Shown: positions 18,070 to 27,235 of the stretch, piece after piece | How the letters are laid out: the number at the start of each line of letters is the position of its first letter | Position numbering within the stretch: position 1 is the stretch's first letter | Assembly (NCBI RefSeq): GCF_001598235.1 | Contig: NZ_BCYO01000002.1 | Coordinates: 342,416-406,415 of the forward strand | Source of the DNA: Polaromonas jejuensis NBRC 106434 | Lineage (GTDB): Bacteria > Pseudomonadota > Gammaproteobacteria > Burkholderiales > Burkholderiaceae_C | DNA: 64,000 nucleotides | Direction: 5' to 3' | Position numbers and translations under genes: made by a program | Notes under the pieces: model-generated | Databases searched by the model: none | What the model saw: only the letters and a program-made list of their open reading frames with translations | What the model was told of the DNA's origin: nothing

Positions 18070-18752
18070 TCACTCTCCAACATGGATTTAAGCAGCGGGA
18101 CCGTGATGGCCCGCTTGGTCTGCAGGGCATAGCCGTCCAGCTTGTCCAGCAACTGCATGAGGCTTCCGAGGTCGCGCGAAAAGCGCGTCAGCATGAAGTC
18201 CATGACCTCGTCGCTCAGAAACACGCCGCGCGCCTCGGCCTCGCCGCGCAACACGGCGCGGCGCTCCGGATCGCTCAGGGCCTGCAGCGCGAACACATGG
18301 CCCCAGCCCAGGCGGGTGCGCAGGTCTTCGCGCAGGGGCAGATCGGCAGGCGGCACATCGCCAGCCGCCAGCACCCAGCGCGGGTGGCCATCGTCGGTGC
18401 TCAGCGCATTGACAAACCAGTTGAAGGCGGCCCGCTGCTGCACCGCCGTGTAGAGGTGGCAGTCGTCCAGAATCACCACGGACCAGGCCTCGTTGAACTC
18501 GGGCGGCTCCAGCATGGAGGCATCCATCCAGCCGCTCAAGGCCCCCTGCGCGCGCAAGGCTTCGGCGACCGCCTTGAGCAAATGGGTCTTGCCGCTGGCC
18601 GATTCGCCCCAGAGATAGGTCGGCACCGGCGAGCGCAGCGGGTTGCCGGCCCAAAGTTCAAGGTGCCTGACCGCCGCCTCGTTCGGCCCGCTGAAGAAAT
18701 TGGCAAACGTGGGGTCGGATGCCAGCCCGATATCCAGTGCGAGTTGTTTCAT
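18066..18752 (-). CDS. hda: DnaA regulatory inactivator Hda
   Basis: A 228-aa DnaA-like AAA+ protein. With the sliding clamp it stimulates hydrolysis of DnaA-bound ATP after initiation. The N-terminal QLALDIG is a clamp-binding motif, YLWGESASGKTHLLKA is the P-loop, and WSVVILDDCHL is Walker B. ATG 18752 was chosen because the clamp-binding motif begins there; upstream in-frame codons encode an unrelated tail. It lies 16 bases after perM and overlaps the HAD gene. Confidence 0.93.
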   Translation of the reverse strand: MKQLALDIGLASDPTFANFFSGPNEAAVRHLELWAGNPLRSPVPTYLWGESASGKTHLLKAVAEALRAQGALSGWMDASMLEPPEFNEAWSVVILDDCHLYTAVQQRAAFNWFVNALSTDDGHPRWVLAAGDVPPADLPLREDLRTRLGWGHVFALQALSDPERRAVLRGEAEARGVFLSDEVMDFMLTRFSRDLGSLMQLLDKLDGYALQTKRAITVPLLKSMLESE

Positions 18753-18768
18753 GCCTGTCTCTGCCTCC

Positions 18769-19839
18769 TCACCCCTGGTACAGCCGGCTGGCCATATAGC
18801 TGGCCCGCAGACGGCGAATGCCGACCAGCAGCACCGCGCTGGCGGGCAAGGCAATCAGCACGCCGAGAAAACCAAACAGCTGGCCGAAGGCCAGCAGCGC
18901 AAAAATCGCGGCCAGCGGATGCAGGCCGATGCGCTCGCCCACCAGCCGCGGGGTCAGGTAAAAACTCTCGCCCAGCTGCCCGGCGCCATAGACACCGGCG
19001 ACCACCAGCAGGCCGTACAGGCTGCCGAATTGCAGCACCCCGGCCAAAAGCGCCAGAATCAGGCCCAGGCCAAAGCCCAGATAGGGAATGAAGAAGGCCA
19101 GGCCGGTGAACACGCCGACCGGCACGGCCAGGTCAAATCCGAACAGCGTCAGCGCCACACTGAAATAGACCGCCAGCACCCCCATCACCAGCAGTTGGCC
19201 GTGCAGGTACTGGCCGAGCACCGAATCGGCCTCCTCCATGAAGCTGTCAAACAGGGCGCGCAGTTTAGGCGGCACGAGTTCCATCAGCATGGCCACAAAA
19301 CGGTCCCAGTCCTTGAGCAGGAAAAACAGCGCCACCGGAATCAGCACCACATTGCCGACGATGGCCAGCGCCACGCTGCCGCCCAGCTTGAGCGAGGACA
19401 TGACCGAGCCGAAAGCCTCCTCGAAATTGGCATTGAGGTACTTGACGACAAAGACCTTGATGCTGGCGACGTCCAGCGACACCTTGAGGCCGAACTGCGC
19501 CAGCCAGGGCCCGAGCTTATGGTTGAGCCGGTCGGCCAGCAGCGGCAGCTGTTCGCGCAGCAAAGGCAGTTCCTTGGCGAAAATCGGCACCACCAGCAGC
19601 AAAATGGACAGCAAGATCAGCACGAACAGCGTTTCAACGATCAGGACGGCCAGCACGCGCGGCATTCTGCCCCGGCCCAGCGCATCCAGCTTGTCCACCA
19701 CCGGTGTCAGTGCATAGGCCAGCACGGCCGCCACGGCAAAGGGCGTCAGTACCGGCCCCAGAGACCACAGCGCCAGCATCACCAGCGCGGCGATCAGACA
19801 CCAGGCGGCGGTGCTTTTTTGGGTAGAAGTAAATTGCAT
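18769..19839 (-). CDS. AI-2E/PerM family transporter
   Basis: A 356-aa integral membrane protein of the AI-2 exporter/PerM superfamily, with about eight predicted helices and the characteristic FIPYLGFGLGLILALLAGV region and a C-terminal LVGERIGLHPLAAIFALLA block. Family members export small molecules or act as sodium antiporters; the substrate here is unknown. First gene of the series running to folK, and divergent from purM. Confidence 0.88.
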   Translation of the reverse strand: MQFTSTQKSTAAWCLIAALVMLALWSLGPVLTPFAVAAVLAYALTPVVDKLDALGRGRMPRVLAVLIVETLFVLILLSILLLVVPIFAKELPLLREQLPLLADRLNHKLGPWLAQFGLKVSLDVASIKVFVVKYLNANFEEAFGSVMSSLKLGGSVALAIVGNVVLIPVALFFLLKDWDRFVAMLMELVPPKLRALFDSFMEEADSVLGQYLHGQLLVMGVLAVYFSVALTLFGFDLAVPVGVFTGLAFFIPYLGFGLGLILALLAGVLQFGSLYGLLVVAGVYGAGQLGESFYLTPRLVGERIGLHPLAAIFALLAFGQLFGFLGVLIALPASAVLLVGIRRLRASYMASRLYQG

Positions 19840-20012
19840 ACAGCCTTGGGTGAGCTTGCCGGAGTCAACCCGGAACAGGCCCCAGGGGTGGAGCCTTTAG
19901 AATCTAAGGTTGAATTCTATCGGGCTTGCAGGGCTGCTCCAGACCGCAAGCGGCCCGATAGAGCGCCGCCCAACGCCCTCACCGCACCCCATCGCATAAA
20001 AGCCCCGACACC

Positions 20013-21053
20013 ATGACCACCTCTTCCTCCACTCCCCTGAGCTACAAAGACGCCGGCGTCGACATCGACGCGGGCGACGCCCTGGTTGAACGCATCAAGC
20101 CGCTGGCCAGGAAAACCATGCGCGAAGGCGTGCTGGCCGGCATTGGCGGCTTTGGCGCCCTGTTTGAGGTGCCCAAGCGCTACCAGGAACCGGTGCTGGT
20201 CAGCGGCACCGACGGCGTGGGCACCAAGCTGCGCCTGGCCTTCGAATGGAATATGCACGACACCGTGGGCATAGACCTGGTGGCCATGAGCGTCAACGAC
20301 GTGCTGGTGCAGGGCGCCGAGCCGCTGTTTTTCCTCGACTATTTCGCCTGCGGCAAGCTGCATGTGGACACCGCCGCGGCCGTGGTCGGCGGCATTGCCA
20401 AGGGCTGTGAATTGAGCGGCTGCGCGCTGATAGGCGGCGAAACCGCCGAAATGCCCGGCATGTACCCCGAGGGCGAATACGACCTGGCCGGCTTTGCCGT
20501 CGGCGCGGTCGAAAAGTCCAAAATCCTGACCGGCAAGGATGTCAAGCCGGGCGACGTGGTGCTGGGCCTGGCCAGCAGCGGCGTGCATTCCAATGGTTTC
20601 AGCCTGGTGCGCAAGTGCATTGAGCGGGCCGGCGCCACACTCCCCGCCACCCTGGATGGCAAGCCCTTCAAAGAGGCCCTGATGGAGCCGACCCGCCTGT
20701 ACGTCAAGAACGTGCTGGCAGCGCTGGCCGCTCACCCGATCAAGGCGCTGGCCCACATCACCGGCGGCGGCCTGCTGGAAAACATCCCCCGCGTGCTGCC
20801 GGAGGGCATGGCGGCCCAGCTCAAGAAGGGCAGCTGGCCGCAGACCGAGCTGTTTGCCTGGCTGCAAAAAACCGCCGCTATTTCCGACTTCGAGATGAAC
20901 CGCACCTTCAACAACGGCATCGGCATGGTGGTGGTGGTGGATGCCGCCAGCGCCCAGGCCACGGCGCAGACCCTGAGCGCCGCCGGCGAGCAGGTTTACG
21001 AAATCGGCGTGATTGCCGCGCGGGGCGAAGGCGCCGCCGTCATCGTCGGCTGA
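20013..21053 (+). CDS. purM: Phosphoribosylformylglycinamidine cyclo-ligase
   Basis: AIR synthetase of purine synthesis: ATP-dependent ring closure of FGAM. The 346-aa protein starts with the conserved [20 protein letters not shown] and carries [28 protein letters not shown] and the [15 protein letters not shown] block of the family. Divergent from perM with a 173-base gap. Confidence 0.97.
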   Translation: MTTSSSTPLSYKDAGVDIDAGDALVERIKPLARKTMREGVLAGIGGFGALFEVPKRYQEPVLVSGTDGVGTKLRLAFEWNMHDTVGIDLVAMSVNDVLVQGAEPLFFLDYFACGKLHVDTAAAVVGGIAKGCELSGCALIGGETAEMPGMYPEGEYDLAGFAVGAVEKSKILTGKDVKPGDVVLGLASSGVHSNGFSLVRKCIERAGATLPATLDGKPFKEALMEPTRLYVKNVLAALAAHPIKALAHITGGGLLENIPRVLPEGMAAQLKKGSWPQTELFAWLQKTAAISDFEMNRTFNNGIGMVVVVDAASAQATAQTLSAAGEQVYEIGVIAARGEGAAVIVG

Positions 21054-21066
21054 CCCGCCTGATGCC

Positions 21067-22308
21067 ATGGCGGACCGGCAAGCCCCTGCGGTAAGGCCCA
21101 TGGCTGAAAACGCCGGCCGCGCGCAGCGCCTTCCGGCCGCCATCTGGGCGCTGGGCTTTGTCAGCCTGCTGATGGACATCTCTTCCGAGATGATCCACAG
21201 CCTGCTGCCGGTCTTCATGGTCACGGTGCTGGGCACCAGCCTGTGGGCCGTCGGCCTGATCGAAGGCTTTGCCGAGGCCACGGCCCTCATCGTCAAGGTG
21301 TTCTCGGGCGTGCTCAGCGACTACTGGGGCAAGCGCAAGCCCCTGGCGGTGCTGGGCTACGGCCTGGGCGCCGCCTCCAAGCCCCTGTTTGCCCTCGCAA
21401 CGAGCACCGGCCTGGTGCTCGCCGCCCGGGTGATAGACCGCGTCGGCAAAGGCCTGCGCGGCGCCCCGCGCGATGCGCTGGTGGCCGACCTGGCACCGCC
21501 CGGCATGCGCGGCGCGGCGTTCGGGCTGCGCCAGTCGCTGGACACCGTGGGCGCTTTCGTCGGGCCATTGGTCGCCATGGGCCTGATGCTGCTCTGGGCC
21601 AATGACTTTCGCGCCATTTTCTGGGTCGCCATCATTCCCGGCTTCCTGGCCGTAGCCCTGCTGCTGTTCGGCGTGCGCGAACCCGCGCACGCCAGGCAAG
21701 CACCGCGACTCAACCCGATCAGCAAGGACAATCTGAAGCGTCTGAGCGGGCCGTACTGGCGGGTGGTTGCCATAGGCGCTGTGTTCACGCTGGCCCGCTT
21801 CAGCGAAGCGTTTTTACTGCTGCGCGCGCTGCAGGGCGGCCTGCCGGTCGCCTACACGCCGCTGGTGCTGATCGCCATGAACGTGGTCTATGCCCTGGGC
21901 GCCTACCCCTTTGGCAAGCTGTCGGACCGGCTCAGCCACACCACGCTGCTGGCGTGGGGCCTGGTCGTGCTGATTGGCGCCGACGGGCTGCTGGCCGCCG
22001 GCAGCCACTGGACCTGGGTCTGGGCCGGCATCGCGCTGTGGGGCTTGCATATGGCCATGACCCAGGGGCTGCTGGCCACCATGGTGACCAACGCCGCCCC
22101 GCCGGACCTGCGCGGCACGGCCTTTGGTTTCTTCAACCTGGTGAGCGGCCTGGCCATGCTGCTGGCGAGCACGCTGGCCGGGGTGCTCTGGGACCAGCTG
22201 GGCGCGCCGGTGACCTTTGCCGCAGGCGCCGCCTTCAGCGGGGTGGCGCTGCTGCTGCTGTGGTGGTGTCGCGGCTCGCGCCTTGAGCGCCCTCAATCCA
22301 CCGCCTGA
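21067..22308 (+). CDS. MFS transporter
   Basis: A 413-aa major facilitator superfamily protein with about 12 membrane helices. A typical loop motif after helix 2 (GVLSDYWGKRKPL) and its cytoplasmic repeat in the second half (GKLSDRLSHT) are present. The N-terminal block MDISSEMIHSLLPVF resembles a subgroup of uncharacterised MFS exporters. ATG 21067 was chosen because the longer frame begins inside purM. Substrate unknown. Confidence 0.87.
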   Translation: MADRQAPAVRPMAENAGRAQRLPAAIWALGFVSLLMDISSEMIHSLLPVFMVTVLGTSLWAVGLIEGFAEATALIVKVFSGVLSDYWGKRKPLAVLGYGLGAASKPLFALATSTGLVLAARVIDRVGKGLRGAPRDALVADLAPPGMRGAAFGLRQSLDTVGAFVGPLVAMGLMLLWANDFRAIFWVAIIPGFLAVALLLFGVREPAHARQAPRLNPISKDNLKRLSGPYWRVVAIGAVFTLARFSEAFLLLRALQGGLPVAYTPLVLIAMNVVYALGAYPFGKLSDRLSHTTLLAWGLVVLIGADGLLAAGSHWTWVWAGIALWGLHMAMTQGLLATMVTNAAPPDLRGTAFGFFNLVSGLAMLLASTLAGVLWDQLGAPVTFAAGAAFSGVALLLLWWCRGSRLERPQSTA

Positions 22309-22365
22309 ACGCCCCTCGCAGGCCAAGGCCCGGCAACCCGGACCACACCGGCGGGCCGCGTTTCG

Positions 22366-22435
22366 CTACAACAACAATAGCTGATAGTGCCCGTATTTAT
22401 TGGGCTAGAGTCGTTTTTTATTGATTTTTTTGAAG
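22366..22435. repeat. Dispersed short repeat, copy D (intergenic)
   Basis: Contains CAACAATAGCTGATAGTGCC and then TTATTGGGCTAGAGTCG followed by an AT-rich tail, matching copy A in order. It lies between the converging MFS and SirB1 genes; the 205-base gap shows nothing else. Confidence 0.6.
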
Positions 22436-22513
22436 CCGGTGCCGGCATGTGAATGCCCGGAGCCGGAGGACGACATCGCGCTCGTCCATCCGGTCCATCC
22501 GCACAGAGACTCT

Positions 22514-23365
22514 TCAGTGCTTGCCCTGGCGCAGCTGCGCCAGGCGCTCGGCCACGGCATCGATGTCCAGGGCGTCCTCGGCATGCGCCAGGTAGGTCTC
22601 CAGGTCAGCAGCGGCGTGCGTCACCTCGCCCTGCGCCGCCCAGGCCAGGCCCCGGTCGCGGTATTCGGGCCAGGCGTCGGGCTGCAGCACGATCAGCCGG
22701 TCCAGCACCGCAATCAGGCGCGGCCAGTCTTCCTGGGTTTTATGAATGTCCTTCAGGTTGCGCAGCATGCGGCAGATGATGTCGCGCGGCTGCGCCGACT
22801 GCAGGTACAGGCCCATGGGCACCTCAAACTCATCGGGCAGATTGCTGTGCTGCCGGAACGGCTCCAGCCGCTCGGCCAGCTCCTCGCGGCTCAGGGACTG
22901 GCCGCTGAACGGGTCAATCACCACCTGGCCCCTGGGCAGGTTGACCTTGACCATGAAATGCCCCGGAAAGGCCACGCCGCGCGCGTTCAGGCCCAGCCCC
23001 AGGGCCAGTTCCAGCCACAGCACCGCCAGCGTGATGGGAATGCCGCGGCGCGTGCGCAGCACCGCGTTCAGGTAGCTGTTGTCAGGGTCGTAGTAGTCAT
23101 TGACGTTGCCGCCAAAGCTCAGGTCGTGAAAAAAGAACTGGTTCAGCACACGCAGGCGCTGCAGGGCGGGCGCGTCGGCGGGCAAACGCCGCTTGAGGCG
23201 GGCCAGCAGCTGGTCCACATCGCCGAGCACCTGCTCCACGTCGAGGTCGGGATATTCGTCCTGGGCCAGGCTGACAGCGGCTTCCAGCAGCGGAAAATGC
23301 TCATCGCTTTGCACCAGGCTGGAGAAATACTGCAACGGGGACGGAACGGCAAGATTTAATTGCAT
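22514..23365 (-). CDS. SirB1 family protein (transglutaminase-like)
   Basis: A 283-aa protein of the SirB1 family: a transglutaminase-like N-terminal domain (NQFFFHDLSFGGN, RTRRGIPITLAVLW, and VAFPGHFMVKV with the active-site-like His) followed by a TPR-like helical end. In the family the residue equivalent to the catalytic Cys is usually replaced, so it may not be an enzyme; here the helix starts RRGIPITL with no Cys. Function unknown. Confidence 0.83.
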   Translation of the reverse strand: MQLNLAVPSPLQYFSSLVQSDEHFPLLEAAVSLAQDEYPDLDVEQVLGDVDQLLARLKRRLPADAPALQRLRVLNQFFFHDLSFGGNVNDYYDPDNSYLNAVLRTRRGIPITLAVLWLELALGLGLNARGVAFPGHFMVKVNLPRGQVVIDPFSGQSLSREELAERLEPFRQHSNLPDEFEVPMGLYLQSAQPRDIICRMLRNLKDIHKTQEDWPRLIAVLDRLIVLQPDAWPEYRDRGLAWAAQGEVTHAAADLETYLAHAEDALDIDAVAERLAQLRQGKH

Positions 23366-23456
23366 GACGCTACTTTCTCACAAACCGGCGGGCAGTGCGA
23401 GTCAAGGAATGCCCTCGCTCAGGCCACCCACTCAGGGGGCGCACGAAACGCCCGGC

Positions 23457-25019
23457 TCAACGCCGCACCAGCTGGCGCAATTTCAGTCCGGAGAGCCGGA
23501 GTGCTACAAAATAAATAGCCGCTGACGCAAACAAAACAAGGGCTAGCAGCCCAATTCTTTGCATGTACAGGCTCTTCAGGCCGGTCCAGCTGACGCTCCC
23601 TGCGGCCCACAGCAAAAACACCGCCAGCAGCGCGCTGGCCGCCAGCACCTGCAGCGCAAACATGCCCCAGCCGGGCGCGGGGGTGTAGCTGCCGCGCCGC
23701 ATCAGCCCGACCAGCAGGCACAGCGCGTTGATCAGTGCGCCAATGCCGATCGCCAGCGCCAGCCCGGCGTGCTGGAAGTAAGGCACCAGCGCCAGGTTCA
23801 GCAGCTGCGTGATGACCAGCACCAGCACGGCAATGCGCACCGGCGTCTTGATGTCCTGGCTGGCGTAAAAGCCCGGCGCCAGCACCTTGATGGCGACCAG
23901 GCCCAGCAGGCCGGCGCCATAACCCATCAGCGCGGTCGTGGTCTGCTGCACATCGCGGTCGGAAAAAGCGCCGTAGTGATACAGCGTGGCCACCAGCGGC
24001 CGGGCAAAGGTCAGCAGCGCCACGGCGCAGGGCACGGCCAGCAACACGACGATGCGCAGGCCCCAATCCAGCATGGCCGAGTATCTGGCGGCGTCGCCAG
24101 CCCCCTTGGCGGCCGCCAGCTGCGGCATCAGCACCACGCCGATGGCCACACCCAGCATGGCCGTCGGGAACTCCATCAGGCGGTCGGCATAGGTAAGCCA
24201 GCTGACGCTGCCGGGCGTGAGGTGCGAGGCGATCTGGGTGTTGATCAGCAGGGAAATTTGCGACACGCTCACGCCCAGCAAGGCAGGAACCATCAGTTTT
24301 ACTATGTTTTTAGTAGCTGGATCCGCCCATGCTGCCTGGATCAAGGCCCAATTCCACCCAATTTTTGGCAACAGGCCCAGGTGCCGCAAGGCCGGCACCT
24401 GGACCGCCAGCTGCAGGAAGCCGCCCAGCATCACGCCCCCGCCCAGGGCGTATACCGGCTCAATGCCGTGGGCCTTGAACCAGGGCGCGCCCAGCCAGGC
24501 CGCGCCAATCATGGCCAGATTCAGCAGCACCGGCGTGGCCGCCGGCACGGCAAAGCGCCGCCAGGTATTGAGCACGCCGGACGACAGCGCCACCAGCGAC
24601 ATGAAGCCGATGTAGGGGAACATCCAGCGCGTCATGAACACCGCCGCCTCATAGCCACGCGCCTGCTGCAGGCCGCTGGCCATGGCCCAGACCAGCAGCG
24701 GGGCCGCCGCCACGCCCAGCACGCAGGTCAGCAGCAGCGTCCAGGTCAGCAGCGTCGCCACCCGGTCAACCAGCAGCCGGGTCTCGGCCTCGCCGTTTTT
24801 GGCCTTGCTGGCGGCCAGCACCGGCACAAAGGCCTGGCTGAACGCACCCTCGGCAAACAGCCGGCGGAACAGGTTGGGAATGCGGAATGCCACGTTGAAG
24901 GCATCGGTCATGGCGCTGGCGCCAAAAGTCGATGCAATCAGCAGTTCCCGCACCAAGCCGGTGATTCGGGAGACCAATGTGAGCAGGGAAACGGTGGAGG
25001 CGGATTTGAAAAGTGACAC
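23457..25019 (-). CDS. murJ: Lipid II flippase MurJ
   Basis: Moves lipid II across the inner membrane for peptidoglycan synthesis. The 520-aa MOP-superfamily protein has about 14 membrane helices and the family N-terminus (SRITGLVRELLIASTFGAS, FRIPNLFRRLFAEGAFSQAF). A dispersed repeat lies inside the gene at about 24290-24365; it encodes residues around 220-243 (WNWALIQAAWADPATKNIVK) without breaking the frame. Confidence 0.95.
   Translation of the reverse strand: MSLFKSASTVSLLTLVSRITGLVRELLIASTFGASAMTDAFNVAFRIPNLFRRLFAEGAFSQAFVPVLAASKAKNGEAETRLLVDRVATLLTWTLLLTCVLGVAAAPLLVWAMASGLQQARGYEAAVFMTRWMFPYIGFMSLVALSSGVLNTWRRFAVPAATPVLLNLAMIGAAWLGAPWFKAHGIEPVYALGGGVMLGGFLQLAVQVPALRHLGLLPKIGWNWALIQAAWADPATKNIVKLMVPALLGVSVSQISLLINTQIASHLTPGSVSWLTYADRLMEFPTAMLGVAIGVVLMPQLAAAKGAGDAARYSAMLDWGLRIVVLLAVPCAVALLTFARPLVATLYHYGAFSDRDVQQTTTALMGYGAGLLGLVAIKVLAPGFYASQDIKTPVRIAVLVLVITQLLNLALVPYFQHAGLALAIGIGALINALCLLVGLMRRGSYTPAPGWGMFALQVLAASALLAVFLLWAAGSVSWTGLKSLYMQRIGLLALVLFASAAIYFVALRLSGLKLRQLVRR
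24290..24365. repeat. Dispersed short repeat, copy E (inside murJ)
   Basis: Contains ACTATGTTTTTAGTAGCTGG, then CGCCCATGCTGCCTGGATC and CCCAATTCCACC, in the order and spacing of copy A. It is in frame in an essential-gene homologue, so it must be tolerated in the protein. Confidence 0.5.
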
Positions 25020-25214
25020 GGCAGGAGTTTATGCGCTAGCGCGAAACCCTCCGGCAAAGCTCTCCAGGAAACCCTGCGTGAGTGACTAGTCGCGAGGGCG
25101 CGCCGCGACGGGTTATGCAGAAATCCCCCCGGCACGATGAGGCCCGAAGGCGTCATGGCGGCGTCACAGTTTCGAAAGAAACTTACAAAAACACGCCAAA
25201 CCGAAAGCATTCAC

Positions 25215-26534
25215 ATGACTCCTTTAGCCCTTTCACGCCGCCTCACGCTTGTTGCGTTTTCTGTTCTCGCCTTGGGCTTGACGCCAGCCGCACGCAGCGC
25301 CGATCAGATGCAGGCCGGCGCAGGGAACGCGCGGGCCATGCAGCTGGCGCAAGGCTCGCCATTGGTCACCTCGTCCATGCAGATGTTGCGCGATCGACTG
25401 CCTGAGCTGAAGTCTGTGCCGCTGCGCCGGCACATCACCGAGTTGCTCGATCATGAAAAAGCATGTGTCCGCCATCGCGCCGGATTGAATGCAGACGACA
25501 AGGCACGCATTCTTGACGAACTGGCGGCCGCCGGGCTGGTTGACAAAACCGAAGCCGAGAACATTCAGGGAGGGCTGATGGCCGGGGTGTTTCCTCCCGT
25601 CGGCGCCGATGGCAGTGCGTGTCCACGCATGCCGCAAGGCTTTTTTTCGGCGCCTGGCGGCGCCACTGGCGGCCACCATTCAGAGCCCGGTGGGTTACCC
25701 GTGCATGAGGCGTTCAATGATCTGAGTGCGATTGCCTTGGCGCGCAACTATCGCCTTGTTTACGGCACGCTTGGCGCCAACGGGCTGCCAGTGGTCACGC
25801 GTAATTACCGGGCTCCCCTCAAGTCACGTCACGAAGCATTTGCAATCGATGGGGACATCGTGATCGGTGCGCCGATTTGGCACGATTGGGCCAAAACCAT
25901 CGTGTTTCAATGGAACGCAGACGGCACCGAATTCACAGAGCTCAATTTCGGCGGAAACGGACAGACGGACAACAACGGCGCAACAGGAAACTCCAAGACC
26001 GGCGCACACCACATTCTCGGCATCGCCGAGGCCATGAAGCGCGGACTGCCGCCTGATTTCGTCACCACCGTCGCGTCGGCTCATTCGGTGCCCACTTACG
26101 GGAGTGAATACAAGGTCGTGAACTGGTTGCGGGCGGCAGCCATCATCGCGCAGATTGACCCCTATGCGAAAGGCTATCTGCGGCGCGATGACAAGGGCGC
26201 GCCGCGCCTCAGCGCCGTCCGCAAGCTTGGCGATATTGATCTGAACGCAGCGCCGGGCACACAGCCGAACACACTGGTTGAATACGTACTGCACAATCTT
26301 TCAGACGCCGATTATGTTTTCACCGGCCCTGCAGCTGCCACGGTGGCGCTGGTTCTGGCCAACGTGGCACCCGAGTACGGCTATGACAGCACGGCGCCTG
26401 ACTATTTGTTCAAATTTCGCCACACCGCCCTGACTTACCTGTCGGCGGAGCGGCTGCACATCGTGTACAGCAATGGAGGACTGGACGCTGTCCGTGCCGA
26501 GCTGAATAAACTTCGCAAGCTGAAACTTATTTAG
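25215..26534 (+). CDS. Exported protein with an HD-phosphohydrolase-like His/Asp pattern
   Basis: A 439-aa protein with a Sec signal peptide (residues 1-28, ending AARSA). The mature part has a run of histidines in the order of an HD-domain hydrolase: HH-x5-GLPVH (154-164), IWHDWAK (HD 223-224), GAHHILGIAEAM (265-266) and ASAH (290). HD proteins are normally cytoplasmic metal-dependent phosphohydrolases. ATG 25215 was chosen because the signal peptide starts there. It sits between murJ and rpsT, on its own. I do not recognise a named family; function unknown. Confidence 0.72.
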   Translation: MTPLALSRRLTLVAFSVLALGLTPAARSADQMQAGAGNARAMQLAQGSPLVTSSMQMLRDRLPELKSVPLRRHITELLDHEKACVRHRAGLNADDKARILDELAAAGLVDKTEAENIQGGLMAGVFPPVGADGSACPRMPQGFFSAPGGATGGHHSEPGGLPVHEAFNDLSAIALARNYRLVYGTLGANGLPVVTRNYRAPLKSRHEAFAIDGDIVIGAPIWHDWAKTIVFQWNADGTEFTELNFGGNGQTDNNGATGNSKTGAHHILGIAEAMKRGLPPDFVTTVASAHSVPTYGSEYKVVNWLRAAAIIAQIDPYAKGYLRRDDKGAPRLSAVRKLGDIDLNAAPGTQPNTLVEYVLHNLSDADYVFTGPAAATVALVLANVAPEYGYDSTAPDYLFKFRHTALTYLSAERLHIVYSNGGLDAVRAELNKLRKLKLI

Positions 26535-26620
26535 CTTTAGCCCGGCTTGTTTCGTCAGTAAATATGTTTTCCCCTGCACCACGGCACCCCGATACACGGG
26601 TGCAGGATCCTGGGTTGTCG

Positions 26621-26626
26621 TATAAT
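26621..26626 (+). promoter_or_regulatory. Likely -10 element of rpsT
   Basis: A perfect TATAAT lies 57 bases before the rpsT start. The -35 region is weak (nothing close to TTGACA at 16-18 bases), so other upstream elements may help. Confidence 0.5.
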
Positions 26627-26682
26627 GTTTGGCTTTGCTGCAACATCCACAGACTCCTCCCCAGGATTAAAGGAACTCATAT

Positions 26683-26994
26683 ATGGCTACCGCTAAACCC
26701 AAGAAAAAGAACCCCCGCCTCGCGTCGGGCCGTAAACGCGTCCGCCAGGACGTCAAACTCAACGCCGCGAACACCTCGCTGCGCTCCAAATACCGCACCG
26801 CTGTGAAAAACGTCGAAAAAGCCGTTGCAGCTGGTGACAAAGACAAGGCCAAGGACTTGTTCGCCAAGGCCCAGAGCATTGTGGACACGGTTGCCGACAA
26901 GGGCATCTTCCACAAGAACAAGGCAGCGCGCGACAAGAGCCGCCTGTCCGCCAAGGTGAAAGCCCTGGCACTCGCCGCCCCAAAGGCCGCCTAA
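26683..26994 (+). CDS. rpsT: 30S ribosomal protein S20
   Basis: Small-subunit protein binding the 5' domain of 16S rRNA. The 103-aa sequence is very basic at the N-terminus ([18 protein letters not shown]), and the helical part includes [14 protein letters not shown] and the [15 protein letters not shown] block of the family. It is longer than E. coli S20 (87 aa), as is common in this group. AAAGGA precedes the ATG, and a strong terminator follows. Confidence 0.96.
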   Translation: MATAKPKKKNPRLASGRKRVRQDVKLNAANTSLRSKYRTAVKNVEKAVAAGDKDKAKDLFAKAQSIVDTVADKGIFHKNKAARDKSRLSAKVKALALAAPKAA

Positions 26995-27070
26995 GCAATT
27001 AGGCAAACCGCCCGGACTGCCTCTTAAAAAATCCAGTCCGCCGTTTTGTAGGGTGCGCTGCAAGCAAAGC

Positions 27071-27098
27071 AAAAAAGCCGTCGAAAGACGGCTTTTTT
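27071..27098 (+). terminator. Rho-independent terminator after rpsT
   Basis: AAAAAAGCCGTC-GAAA-GACGGCTTTTTT: a perfect 12-base inverted repeat with GAAA loop, GC core and T-run. The A/T arms make it usable from both strands, so it may also stop transcripts from the converging ABC operon. Confidence 0.9.
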
Positions 27099-27235
27099 GT
27101 TTTGCGGGTCTCCATCAATTGAGTTTCGCACGCGAGCGCATGACACCCGTCACCGTCCACTCGTCATGGAATCGAGCAGGACGCCCCACCCCGAGGCCGC
27201 GCCCGCCGCGCTACCCGGGATGGATCTGCCACGCA

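Noticed and set aside
19917..21296. Minus-strand open frame of about 459 codons opposite purM and the MFS gene
   Set aside because: It covers a certain purM; its composition is that of an antisense shadow.
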